From: Bacillus gobiensis
GTDB taxonomy: Bacteria; Bacillota; Bacilli; Bacillales; Bacillaceae
NCBI RefSeq assembly: GCF_001278705.1
Contig: NZ_CP012600.1
Location: 248,190-312,189 of the forward strand
Reading direction: 5' to 3'
Length of the DNA: 64,000 nucleotides
Every line of letters begins with the position of its first letter. Position 1 is the stretch's first letter. This document shows, piece by piece, positions 15,369 to 23,419 of this stretch. Under the pieces are notes generated by a model. That model was not told the origin of the DNA. It worked only from the letters and a program-made list of their open reading frames with translations, and made no database searches. A program made the position numbers and the translations under genes.

Positions 15369-17507
15369 ATGTCCACAAAAAAAGTACGAATAGGCATAGA
15401 TGTCGGCGGAACTTTTACTGATGCTACGGTTATTGACAACGACACATTTGAGTTAATTTCAAAGCTGAAAATTCCTACCACCCATCATCATGAGACTGGG
15501 GTTGCAAGCGGAATTGTGACGATCATTAATCAGATTTTGGAAGAAAATCAAATTCATCCGGATGATGTTATTTTTATCGCACACGGCACGACCCAGGCTA
15601 CTAACGCGCTTTTAGAAGGTGATGTTGCCAGAGTCGGCATCGTTGGAATGGGAACGGGCATGGATGCAAGAAGCGCCAAATCAGAAACGTTGGTGGAAGA
15701 CTTGGAGCTTGCGCCTGGAAAATACCTGAAAACATTTCACACCTTTATTGATACAAAAGAACTAACTGAGAGTAAAATTGAAGAAGCGATCGATTTACTC
15801 GCCGGACAAGGTGCCGAGGTAATTGTCGCTTCAGAGGCTTACAGTGTTGACGATCCGTCAAATGAATTGAAAGTGATCGACCTGGCGAAAAAGAAAGGGT
15901 TATACGCAACGGGCGGACACGAGATTTCACAATTGTACGGCCTTAAGGTCCGCACAAGAACAGCAGTCGTTAATGCCAGCTTAATCCCTAAAATGATGGA
16001 AACCGCCAATATGACTGAGAAAGCAGTCAAGGATGCCGGGATTAAATCGCAGCTGATGATTATGCGCTGCGACGGTGGTGTCATGAGTATTGATGAAGTG
16101 AGAAAACGCCCTATACTAACAATGCTGTCCGGTCTTGCCGCAGGAGTTGCCGGGGCACTCATGTACGAAAAAGTGTCGGACGGAATCTTCTTTGAAGTAG
16201 GGGGGACTTCCGTCGATATATCTGTCATTAAAAACGGGAAAGTTATGATTAAAAATGCCCAGGTTGGCGGCCATAAAACGTATTTGCAATCCTTGGACGT
16301 CCGCACTTTGGGAGTTGCCGGAGGAAGCATGATCCGGATCGACGGCGGCCGCATTACCGATGTTGGTCCGAGAAGCGCCCATATTGCCGGGATTGAATAT
16401 GAATGCTTTGCGGATCCGAGTTTAATTGAAAGTCCGAATCTAAAGCTGATAAGCCCAAGAGAAGGTGATCCGGATTACGCCATCATCGAATGTGCAGGCG
16501 GGAAGCCCTATTCGCTTACTCTCGCCGGAGCTGCCAATCTTTTAGGCTTCATACCTGAGGATGACTATGCTAAAGGCAATTATGAAAGCGCAAAGAAAGC
16601 TTGGAAGCCTTTGGCTGACAGCTTAGGGATTACAATTGAAGAAGCGGCAGAGCAAGTGATGAGAATTGCTGTTGAAAAAGTCATGAAAGTAGTAAAAGAA
16701 ATGATTTTTGATTATGAGCTTGATGAAAATTTCATTTTGCTCGTAGGCGGCGGTGGAAGCGGTGCAGTATTAATTCCGGCGATGGCAGAGTATGAACGAT
16801 ACAATTGGAAAATCGCTAAAAATGCTCCGTATATTTCAACGATTGGTGTCGGAATGGCGATGGTAAGAGAACAAATCGAAAAAACGGTTATTGCTCCTAC
16901 CGAAGAGGATGTCATGAAAATGAGAACCGAAATAATCGAACGAATCGTAAAAATGGGTGCAGAGGAAAGTACAGTCGATGTGACGATTGAAATCGATGCA
17001 CAGAAAAACATTTTACGGGCGATCGCAACAGGTTCAACTGAACTCCGCTCAAAGGACTTAGCTGCAAATCAAGTTGATGAGAACGAATTGAAAAAAATAG
17101 CTGCTGAATCGATTAATCAAAAAAATGTTCAATTGCGATACAAAACAGGAAGATGGAATTTGTTTGAGGCCAAGGAAGAAAAGAAGGTTTTCTTAGGGCT
17201 GTTTAAATCGAAAAAAAGCTTTGTCAGCATTTTGGATCGCGAAGGAGTCGTCCGTTTTAAACAGGCGAATGCGCATCACTTGTTTTTTCCGAAAAATGAG
17301 TTAGCCACATCGTTTGATGAATTTTTGGATGAGCAAACCATATATTCCGATGCCAATGCCACGATTCCGAAAGTATTCATATTCTTTAAAGAAAAAATGA
17401 TTGACTTATCAGGCTTGCAAACAAAAGAGCATTTAATGAAAATGATCGATGTCGAAACAAAATACTTGGATGGTGAGAGCGAAATCATCGCGATCACTTA
17501 TCAATGA
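15369..17507 (+). CDS. Hydantoinase/5-oxoprolinase family protein (HyuA type)
   Basis: An ASKHA-fold enzyme. The N-terminal Hydant_A_N domain has the phosphate loop RIGIDVGGTFTDATVID, then the HGTTQATNALLEG block. The central Hydantoinase_A domain includes MRCDGGVMS, GLAAGVAGA, FFEVGGTSVDIS and LLVGGGGSGAV. Relatives hydrolyse hydantoins, 5-oxoproline or N-methylhydantoin with ATP, usually together with HyuB; no hyuB is present here. The last 200 residues or so look lineage-specific. The length is 712 residues, with CAGGAGGAG before the ATG. It is likely the ring-opening or activating enzyme of this catabolic cluster; the substrate is unknown. Confidence 0.88.
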   Translation: MSTKKVRIGIDVGGTFTDATVIDNDTFELISKLKIPTTHHHETGVASGIVTIINQILEENQIHPDDVIFIAHGTTQATNALLEGDVARVGIVGMGTGMDARSAKSETLVEDLELAPGKYLKTFHTFIDTKELTESKIEEAIDLLAGQGAEVIVASEAYSVDDPSNELKVIDLAKKKGLYATGGHEISQLYGLKVRTRTAVVNASLIPKMMETANMTEKAVKDAGIKSQLMIMRCDGGVMSIDEVRKRPILTMLSGLAAGVAGALMYEKVSDGIFFEVGGTSVDISVIKNGKVMIKNAQVGGHKTYLQSLDVRTLGVAGGSMIRIDGGRITDVGPRSAHIAGIEYECFADPSLIESPNLKLISPREGDPDYAIIECAGGKPYSLTLAGAANLLGFIPEDDYAKGNYESAKKAWKPLADSLGITIEEAAEQVMRIAVEKVMKVVKEMIFDYELDENFILLVGGGGSGAVLIPAMAEYERYNWKIAKNAPYISTIGVGMAMVREQIEKTVIAPTEEDVMKMRTEIIERIVKMGAEESTVDVTIEIDAQKNILRAIATGSTELRSKDLAANQVDENELKKIAAESINQKNVQLRYKTGRWNLFEAKEEKKVFLGLFKSKKSFVSILDREGVVRFKQANAHHLFFPKNELATSFDEFLDEQTIYSDANATIPKVFIFFKEKMIDLSGLQTKEHLMKMIDVETKYLDGESEIIAITYQ

Positions 17508-17520
17508 GGAGCTTAAAGCA

Positions 17521-18204
17521 ATGGAACCGTTCACTCGCTCGTTGGAATCACTCGACGATCAGTTATTGGCTTATCTGGAATTAAAAAAGGATTTGCTTTT
17601 TCATCGAATTCCTTCTGATAAAATTTATTATTATGTGACGCGTTCTTTGGAAATTGGCAGAAAAAAAGCACAATCGTTTTTGCATAAAGACATAAAGAGT
17701 CTCTGCAAACAAAATCAGCTGGAGATCGAAATTTCAGATTCGATCGGTGTTTTTCATCAAGTGAAGTTTCGGGCAGAGATCATTTTCACGAAAAAGAAGT
17801 CGAAAATAAAAATCTACAAGCCTTCTTTAGTAGAGTTAATCGAAGCGTATAATCTTATAAGCGAAACGGAGCTTACGTATCAGGACGTCCTATCGATTCA
17901 TTTGGCTCATGAATTTTACCATTATCTTGAGTATCGAGAGAAGCAATTTACTAACGAATTGCTTGATAAGGTAGACGCACTGAAGATTGGTCCTTATAAG
18001 AAAAAATCAACAGTCGTAAGCTGTTCTGAGATCGCTGCCCATTCCTTCTGCAAGGAACTGATTGGAATCGATTTTTTGCCTAATTTATTTGATTCGATTT
18101 ATTTAGTCCATAAAAACATGTGGACTGTCCAAGATTTTGAAAATCATTTCAGGAAAACGAAAAAGGAATGGGAGCAGGTACTTCATCTTGCACATGTTTC
18201 CTAG
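17521..18204 (+). CDS. Unknown protein with an HExxH metalloprotease-like motif
   Basis: A 227-residue soluble protein. I see HEFYH at residues 130-134 in the context HLAHEFYHYLEY, and downstream SEIAAHSFCKEL, whose glutamate could be the third zinc ligand, as in gluzincin-type peptidases. No signal peptide is present. It starts at ATG 17521 with AGGAGC upstream, 13 bases after the hydantoinase stop, so it is co-transcribed with it. I do not recognise the family. It may be an amide hydrolase or peptidase acting on the product of the neighbouring enzymes, but that is inference. Confidence 0.75.
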   Translation: MEPFTRSLESLDDQLLAYLELKKDLLFHRIPSDKIYYYVTRSLEIGRKKAQSFLHKDIKSLCKQNQLEIEISDSIGVFHQVKFRAEIIFTKKKSKIKIYKPSLVELIEAYNLISETELTYQDVLSIHLAHEFYHYLEYREKQFTNELLDKVDALKIGPYKKKSTVVSCSEIAAHSFCKELIGIDFLPNLFDSIYLVHKNMWTVQDFENHFRKTKKEWEQVLHLAHVS

Positions 18205-18275
18205 TTAAGAGAAGTTTCAGGCGGTATGATACAATACGTTTAAAACGAAGAGGTCAGTAGGTGAAACGATAGACT

Positions 18276-19136
18276 ATGAGTGAACGGATACCGGCAGTTT
18301 TGGCAAAGGTTGTATCAAACCAAAAAAAATTAACGCTTAGTGAAAATGAAATCGCCAATTTTGTGATTGAAAATCCTGATTTTGTAACAAAAAACACGAT
18401 AACAGCCCTTGCTGAGAAGGTTGGCGTCTCAGAAACAAGCATCAACCGATTTTGTAAAAAGATTGGCTTTAAAGGTTTCAATGATTTTAAAATCGCCCTC
18501 GTGCAGGACGTATTTTATCGAAAAATGAAATCAAAATCGATCAATCATGATCAAGTCAGCTTTGTTGAATCGATCGCTTTCGATTACAACGATCTGTTAA
18601 TGAATACATCTTCTTTAATTACTGATGATCAATTGGCTGCGATTGCAGCTGCCTTGATTTCGAGCAAAAAAATTATGATTTACGGGATTTTAAGCTCGTG
18701 GCTTGTAGGCATGGAATTAAAGCAAAAATTGAATATGATGGGCTTTACAGCCGCAGCCTACAATGATCGGCATAATATGAAGCTTTCCGCATCGCTAGCA
18801 GGGAAGGATGATTTGATCATCGCAATTTCCCGCTCAGGAACAGTAAAGGAAATTATAGAAGCGCTCACGATCGCAAGTCAGAACAACGCGAAAATTGTAA
18901 TTATTACAAGCTTCGACTCAACGAAAATAACGGCATTGGCTGATATAAAGATCATTACTTCAGATATTTTGTCAGTAAAAAACAGCACATACATTTCCCA
19001 TCATATTCCGTTTTTATTTGCGATTGATTTAATTATCGGAAATTTGCTGACGAACCATAAAGCCTATTTAGAGAAGAAGCTTAATGCTGAGGCACTGCTT
19101 GAAGGAGAGCAATTTTGGAACAACTATTATTTGTAA
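18276..19136 (+). CDS. RpiR-family transcriptional regulator (HTH plus SIS domain)
   Basis: The N-terminal HTH_6 domain (residues about 1-75, TALAEKVGVSETSINRFCKKIGFKG) is followed by a sugar isomerase (SIS) domain from about residue 110 (IAISRSGTVKEIIEAL is the phosphosugar-binding loop). The length of 286 residues is standard. It is the last gene of the oxidoreductase-permease-hydantoinase cluster and the obvious candidate for its local regulator. The GAAAATTATTTTC palindromes at 12330-12374 are proposed targets. The effector is probably a phosphorylated or acidic intermediate, not identified. Confidence 0.9.
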   Translation: MSERIPAVLAKVVSNQKKLTLSENEIANFVIENPDFVTKNTITALAEKVGVSETSINRFCKKIGFKGFNDFKIALVQDVFYRKMKSKSINHDQVSFVESIAFDYNDLLMNTSSLITDDQLAAIAAALISSKKIMIYGILSSWLVGMELKQKLNMMGFTAAAYNDRHNMKLSASLAGKDDLIIAISRSGTVKEIIEALTIASQNNAKIVIITSFDSTKITALADIKIITSDILSVKNSTYISHHIPFLFAIDLIIGNLLTNHKAYLEKKLNAEALLEGEQFWNNYYL

Positions 19137-19147
19137 GTAAAACATAA

Positions 19148-19182
19148 AAACAGGAGCCGAGATAGATGCTCCTGTATTTTTA
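19148..19182. terminator. Bidirectional terminator
   Basis: ACAGGAGC (19150-19157) pairs with GCTCCTGT (19168-19175). AT-rich tails lie on both sides, between the convergent rpiR-type and lipoprotein genes. Confidence 0.8.
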
Positions 19183-19197
19183 TTATAAAATTCGATA

Positions 19198-19620
19198 TTA
19201 ATGCTCCTCTTGAACGTCCTTATTAACATCTCCAACAACCACTTGTTTTGTCGGCATGGAGTGCATGCTGCGTGCAGTTACGTGGGTTTGGATATTGTAG
19301 ATCCCTTCATCATCAAACGACCTGCTGACTTCATAAATTCCATCTCTTACATTCCTGGCGGGTAACATTACAGAATGGTCACGGTCATCGCCTTTCCATA
19401 TTTCAAATTCTACTTCATCGGCATCATTGACGCTCTCGTTAGCCTGGGTGACCTTAACTTGAAGTTTAACAGTTTTGTCTATCGATAGTTCGTTTGGCGC
19501 TAAAATTTCAACCTTTATCGGTTCCTGCACTGCTTTTTCCGAGTGTGCTTGATTATCCTTGCATGAAGTAAGAAGAATGAATAAAATAGTAATTGAAATT
19601 CCTTTAATGATGAATTTCAT
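19198..19620 (-). CDS. YtkA-like lipoprotein
   Basis: A surface lipoprotein of 140 residues. The signal peptide MKFIIKGISITILFILLTSC carries lipobox LTSC, followed by a YtkA-like immunoglobulin-type beta domain (VEILAPNELSIDKTVKLQVK, GIYNIQTHVTARSMHSMPTK). I start at ATG 19620, 13 codons inside the longest frame, because GGGAGGGAC lies just upstream. The His/Met-rich TARSMHSMP segment is typical of the family and may bind metal. Function is not established; some relatives are linked to copper or cytochrome oxidase biogenesis. Confidence 0.82.
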   Translation of the reverse strand: MKFIIKGISITILFILLTSCKDNQAHSEKAVQEPIKVEILAPNELSIDKTVKLQVKVTQANESVNDADEVEFEIWKGDDRDHSVMLPARNVRDGIYEVSRSFDDEGIYNIQTHVTARSMHSMPTKQVVVGDVNKDVQEEH

Positions 19621-19747
19621 GATCTCAAGTCCCTCCCCTACTAATGTTATCGCTTTCATTATAGCATGTAAGAAATGAGTAAAGATCGAAAAATTAATAT
19701 TCCTCAGTTATAATAGGAGAAACAATTGATGAGAAAGGGGCACAAAA

Positions 19748-20797
19748 ATGGCAAAATACATAGGATATGTCGGCACGTATACAAAAGGGGACAGCGAGGG
19801 GATTTATACATTTGAGCTGGATACGGAAAAAGCACGTCTAAGCGAGCCTAAACTTGCTGCGAAATTGGACGGTCCAACTTACGTGAATATTAGCAAAGAT
19901 AATCAAATGTTATATTCCGTCATTAAAGAAGGGGACAGGGGCGGTGTGGCTGCTTATAGGGTTGATGCTGCAACAGGAGAATTATCATTAGTAAATAATC
20001 AAATTTCTGATGGAGGATCCCCTTGCCATGTCAGTGTGGATTCAGAAAAAAAATATGTGGTTTCCGCCAACTATCATAGCGGAACGATCGTGGCTTATCA
20101 GGTAAACGAAGACGGCAGTCTAAATCCAGCTACCTCTTTTGTTACCCATGAAGGAAGAGGGCCAAACGAAGACAGGCAGGAAAGGGCTCATGCCCATTTT
20201 GCCGGCTTTACTCCGGATGAAAAGTATGTAGTAAGTGTCGACCTTGGAATAGATAAGCTCGTCCTGTACCAATTAATCAACGGATTGTTAAGTGAGGTTA
20301 CCAGCCATTCCTTCACACCTGGATCAGGGCCAAGGCATATTGAATTTCATCCGAATGAAAAATATGCGTATGTCTTTTCAGAGCTAAGCAATGAAGTCGC
20401 GGTTCTCGCATACAATCCGGAGCCTGCAGAATTTCAAGAAATCCAAATTATATCAACGTTACCTGAAGGCTTCAATGAAAATAGTCAAGGTAGCGCGATT
20501 CACGTAACAAAGGACGGAAACTTTGTTTACGCAGCAAATCGCGGACACGACAGCATTGCGGTATTTCAGGTAAATCCAAGTTCAGGGAAGCTTAGCTTTG
20601 TCGAGCGGGTATCAACGGAAGGGCATTGGCCGCGAGACTTTGCTTTTGATCCGACGGAGAAATTTTTAATAGCCTCAAATCAGGAAACTGGAACATTGGC
20701 TTTGTTTACACGTGATATCGAAACTGGAAAGCTTGAGCTTGTACAGAAAGATGTTCCTGCCCCTTATGCGGTTTGCGTGAAGTTTTTAAACTACTAA
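19748..20797 (+). CDS. Lactonase-family beta-propeller, 6-phosphogluconolactonase-like (YkgB/Pgl)
   Basis: A 349-residue seven-bladed propeller protein with the lactonase family start YIGYVGTYTKGDSEGIYTFELD and recurrent blade motifs (ARPxHVSVD-like GSPCHVSVDSEKKYVVSANY, PGSGPRHIEFHPNEKYAYV, GHWPRDFAFDPTEKFLIASN). B. subtilis YkgB of this family hydrolyses 6-phosphogluconolactone in the pentose phosphate pathway, and that role is likely here. No signal peptide is seen. It is monocistronic, with GAGAAAGGGG before the ATG and its own terminator. Confidence 0.88.
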   Translation: MAKYIGYVGTYTKGDSEGIYTFELDTEKARLSEPKLAAKLDGPTYVNISKDNQMLYSVIKEGDRGGVAAYRVDAATGELSLVNNQISDGGSPCHVSVDSEKKYVVSANYHSGTIVAYQVNEDGSLNPATSFVTHEGRGPNEDRQERAHAHFAGFTPDEKYVVSVDLGIDKLVLYQLINGLLSEVTSHSFTPGSGPRHIEFHPNEKYAYVFSELSNEVAVLAYNPEPAEFQEIQIISTLPEGFNENSQGSAIHVTKDGNFVYAANRGHDSIAVFQVNPSSGKLSFVERVSTEGHWPRDFAFDPTEKFLIASNQETGTLALFTRDIETGKLELVQKDVPAPYAVCVKFLNY

Positions 20798-20808
20798 GAA
20801 TTTGATTG

Positions 20809-20842
20809 AAAAGAACCGGAAAAATACTTCCGGTTCTTTTTT
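20809..20842 (+). terminator. Rho-independent terminator
   Basis: AAGAACCGGAA (20811-20821) pairs with TTCCGGTTCTT (20828-20838), followed by a T-run. It ends the lactonase gene. Confidence 0.92.
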
Positions 20843-21308
20843 AATTTGGCTCTGTTAAACGATCATGTTGATAAAGACATATTAAGTGTCAAAATTAGAA
20901 ATCTTTGTTCTCTTCATTGAAAATAATATTGGGTTTAATATTGATAATACTACTATTACAAGAAACATAAAAAACGATACAGGGTCTCCTGCTAAGTTCT
21001 TTCTTTTTCAGCTTCAGAACGTAAATGCCTTCACGCGCAAGAGATTTCGTAATAAAACCATATTCTGCTGTGCTATGTTTTCTATTCTATCCACTCTCAT
21101 TATTTTACAAATTTATAAAAATTGTTCAGATATAAAAAATATTTTTATAAAGCCTTTATAAAAAACAAAACATCGGAAGGTCTTCTAACAAAAAAGTAGC
21201 GTGCTAAAAAAATGATAGATAAGATAAGCACATGTTTTCAAATTAATGAAACACCGTTCCGATAAATGGAACGAAAAACCGTCAATTTAATATAAAGGAG
21301 CTGGAAAA
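20843..21308. other. Intergenic region upstream of the MFS-IclR-PyrD operon
   Basis: AT-rich, with no credible gene; a 91-residue frame at 20886-21161 lacks a ribosome site. The last 60 bases hold an inverted repeat listed separately and the AAAGGAGCTGG ribosome site of the transporter gene, so this is the control region of the following operon. Confidence 0.55.
21255..21273 (+). promoter_or_regulatory. Candidate IclR-type operator
   Basis: CGTTCC (21255-21260) and GGAACG (21268-21273) form a perfect 6-bp inverted repeat with a 7-bp spacer, 36 bp before the transporter start. IclR-family regulators bind short GGAAC/GTTCC-like palindromes, and an iclR gene is the second gene of the operon, so autoregulation is plausible. 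Confidence 0.45.
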
Positions 21309-22550
21309 ATGAGTCAAGAAGTTGTTGAGAATTCATCAGGTTACAAACAAAATTCTAAAATTGGCAGCTATCAGTGGAAAACGCTATGGGCTTCCACAGT
21401 AGGGTACGCAATGGACGGATTGGACATGATGATCCTTTCCTTTACTATGCCGTTGATCATGGCCTATTTCAGCATAAATCCAGCTGAAGCAGGAAGTATT
21501 TCTACGATCACGCTATTGGGGGCAGTAATCGGAGGAATCGTTTTTGGTATTTTAGCAGACAAATACGGGCGTGTCCGGGTATTTACTTGGACGATTTTAA
21601 TTTTTTCGGTATTCACCGGCCTTTGTGCACTTTCTCCGAACATGGAAACATTAATGGTCTTTCGTTTTCTTGCAGGTCTCGGGCTTGGCGGAGAATTCGG
21701 AATTGGAATGACGCTTGTCAGTGAGGCTTGGCCGAAAAAATACCGCTCCAGGGCAACGTCGATCGTAGCCGTAGGCTTCCAGCTTGGAATTGTATTAGCA
21801 ACTTTATCCGTATTATTTATTTCTCCTGCTTTTGGCTGGCAAGGTGTGTTTGTAGCCGGTATTGTGCCTGCACTACTCGCTTTTTGGTCCCGCAAAAATC
21901 TTGAAGAGCCAGAACAGTGGCTTCAACTTAAACATGATAAGAAAAATAAAATTGCAATCGGCCATTTGTTTTCATCGCCTAGAACGACAGCAACTACAAT
22001 TGGATTGATTATCGCTACCAGCGTTCAAAATTTCGGCTTTTACGGAATTATGACATGGATGCCGACAATGCTGGCGAATGAATTGGGATATACATTTAAT
22101 AAAACCACCGTTTGGACTGTTGTAACGATTGTCGGAATGATTATTGGAATCATTGTATTTGGAATTCTTGCAGACAAAATAGGCAGAAAGCCATCATATC
22201 TTATTTTTCTTTTATCTGCAGCAGTTATCATTTGGATTTACTTCCAGCAAAGCACTCCAATCGTTTTATTGGTGCTTGGAGGAGTATTGGGCTTCTTTGT
22301 TAACGGCATGATGGGTGGTTACGGAGCATTGCTTGCTGAGCATTATTCTACGGGGGCAAGATCAACAGCAGAAAATGTCATCTTTAATGTAGGACGTGCA
22401 GTTGCCGGTTTTGCTCCTTTAATTATCGGCTACATTTCTCTAAATCATTCTTTAAGCTATGCGCTTAGCCTGCTTTCAGGAATATATGTATTATCCGCTC
22501 TTTCTTTTATTTTCTTAATCCCGGAAACGAAAGGAAAAGAGCTGGATTAA
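21309..22550 (+). CDS. MFS transporter, aromatic acid:H+ symporter (AAHS)-like
   Basis: A 413-residue carrier with twelve predicted membrane segments. It has the AAHS-type first-helix motif AMDGLDMMILSF, the MFS motif GILADKYGRVR between helices 2 and 3, and its repeat FGILADKIGRKPS in the second half. AAHS members import benzoate-like and other organic acids with protons. As the first gene of an operon for a PyrDK-dihydroorotase-ureidohydrolase set, orotate or a related cyclic ureide acid is the natural candidate cargo (inference). It starts at ATG 21309 after AAAGGAGCTGG. Confidence 0.85.
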   Translation: MSQEVVENSSGYKQNSKIGSYQWKTLWASTVGYAMDGLDMMILSFTMPLIMAYFSINPAEAGSISTITLLGAVIGGIVFGILADKYGRVRVFTWTILIFSVFTGLCALSPNMETLMVFRFLAGLGLGGEFGIGMTLVSEAWPKKYRSRATSIVAVGFQLGIVLATLSVLFISPAFGWQGVFVAGIVPALLAFWSRKNLEEPEQWLQLKHDKKNKIAIGHLFSSPRTTATTIGLIIATSVQNFGFYGIMTWMPTMLANELGYTFNKTTVWTVVTIVGMIIGIIVFGILADKIGRKPSYLIFLLSAAVIIWIYFQQSTPIVLLVLGGVLGFFVNGMMGGYGALLAEHYSTGARSTAENVIFNVGRAVAGFAPLIIGYISLNHSLSYALSLLSGIYVLSALSFIFLIPETKGKELD

Positions 22551-22593
22551 AAAGAAGTCTTCCTTAAGTTTCATATTTAAGGAAGCTGCTTTT
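22551..22593 (+). terminator. Terminator-like hairpin between transporter and iclR
   Basis: CTTCCTTAA (22559-22567) pairs with TTAAGGAAG (22577-22585), extended by AAAG/CTTTT. The T-tail is short, so it may only reduce read-through into the downstream genes and so adjust their level. Confidence 0.55.
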
Positions 22594-22631
22594 ATTAAGA
22601 TTGAAACTACTAAACAAAGGGTGTATAGATA

Positions 22632-23405
22632 TTGGAATGGCTAGACCGCTTAACTGCAGTTATGGATCTTATCAGTGAAAGTCCAGCTGAAGGTATTGGA
22701 ATAAGTGAGCTTTCCAGAATAACAGGGCTAAGTAAAGGGACTGTTCACAGAATGCTGAAGAGCATGCAATCCCACAGGCTTGTCGAACAGCTGCCACAGA
22801 ATAAGCAATATACGCTAGGACCAAAAGCGATGCTATGGGGGAGTCAATTTCTTCGGGGGCAGGATCCTATTGGCCTCTTAGGGCAGTATTGCGAAAAAAT
22901 ATCGAATCAAACGGGGCTGTATTCTTATTTATGCAGGTATGAAGATGAGCAGGTGTACTGTACCTATACCCACCAGCCATCTCACCTGAGAAATAAATAC
23001 TTTGTTCACGTTGGCCAAAGAATGCCTTTCCATTGTTCTGCTGCTTCAAAGGTGATTTTGGCCTTCCAGCTGGATGTGCTTATAGAAGAAATTCTCCAAA
23101 ACGTGTCTTTTACAGAATACACGCCTTATACGATAAAAAAGCCCGACGTACTTAAGGATGAATTGCTGGAAATCCGAAAAACGAAGATCGGATGCTGCCT
23201 TCAGGAGCTTGAAATCGGAGTATCGGCTTTGTCAGCACCTATTTTTCATAATGATCACCATACGAGAATCAGTTTGAGTTTGGTTGGCGAAACGAGCCAG
23301 ATTGATCAAGAGAAGGATAAAATCATCTCACAGCTCCTTCAAGTATCCGACGAAGCGAGTGAACATCTGCGATCAATGCATCAGCTAAGCTCGATACAGC
23401 TATGA
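22632..23405 (+). CDS. IclR-family transcriptional regulator
   Basis: A 257-residue regulator. The N-terminal winged helix (residues about 5-65: ISELSRITGLSKGTVHRMLKSMQSHRLVEQL) is followed by the IclR effector-binding domain with its typical MPFHCSAASKVILAF stretch and a C-terminal ISAL-like segment (GVSALSAPIFHND). The start is TTG 22632 with AAAGGGTG upstream. Its stop overlaps the next start region (ATGA), so it is embedded in the operon it presumably controls. The effector is likely the imported acid or an intermediate. Confidence 0.9.
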   Translation: MEWLDRLTAVMDLISESPAEGIGISELSRITGLSKGTVHRMLKSMQSHRLVEQLPQNKQYTLGPKAMLWGSQFLRGQDPIGLLGQYCEKISNQTGLYSYLCRYEDEQVYCTYTHQPSHLRNKYFVHVGQRMPFHCSAASKVILAFQLDVLIEEILQNVSFTEYTPYTIKKPDVLKDELLEIRKTKIGCCLQELEIGVSALSAPIFHNDHHTRISLSLVGETSQIDQEKDKIISQLLQVSDEASEHLRSMHQLSSIQL

Positions 23406-23419
23406 GAAAGGACACGATC

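Noticed and set aside
15839..16354. 171-residue minus-strand frame
   Set aside because: Shadow of the hydantoinase/oxoprolinase gene.
20886..21161. 91-residue plus-strand frame between the lactonase and MFS genes
   Set aside because: GTG start without ribosome site, biased composition from AT-rich DNA and no recognisable domain.
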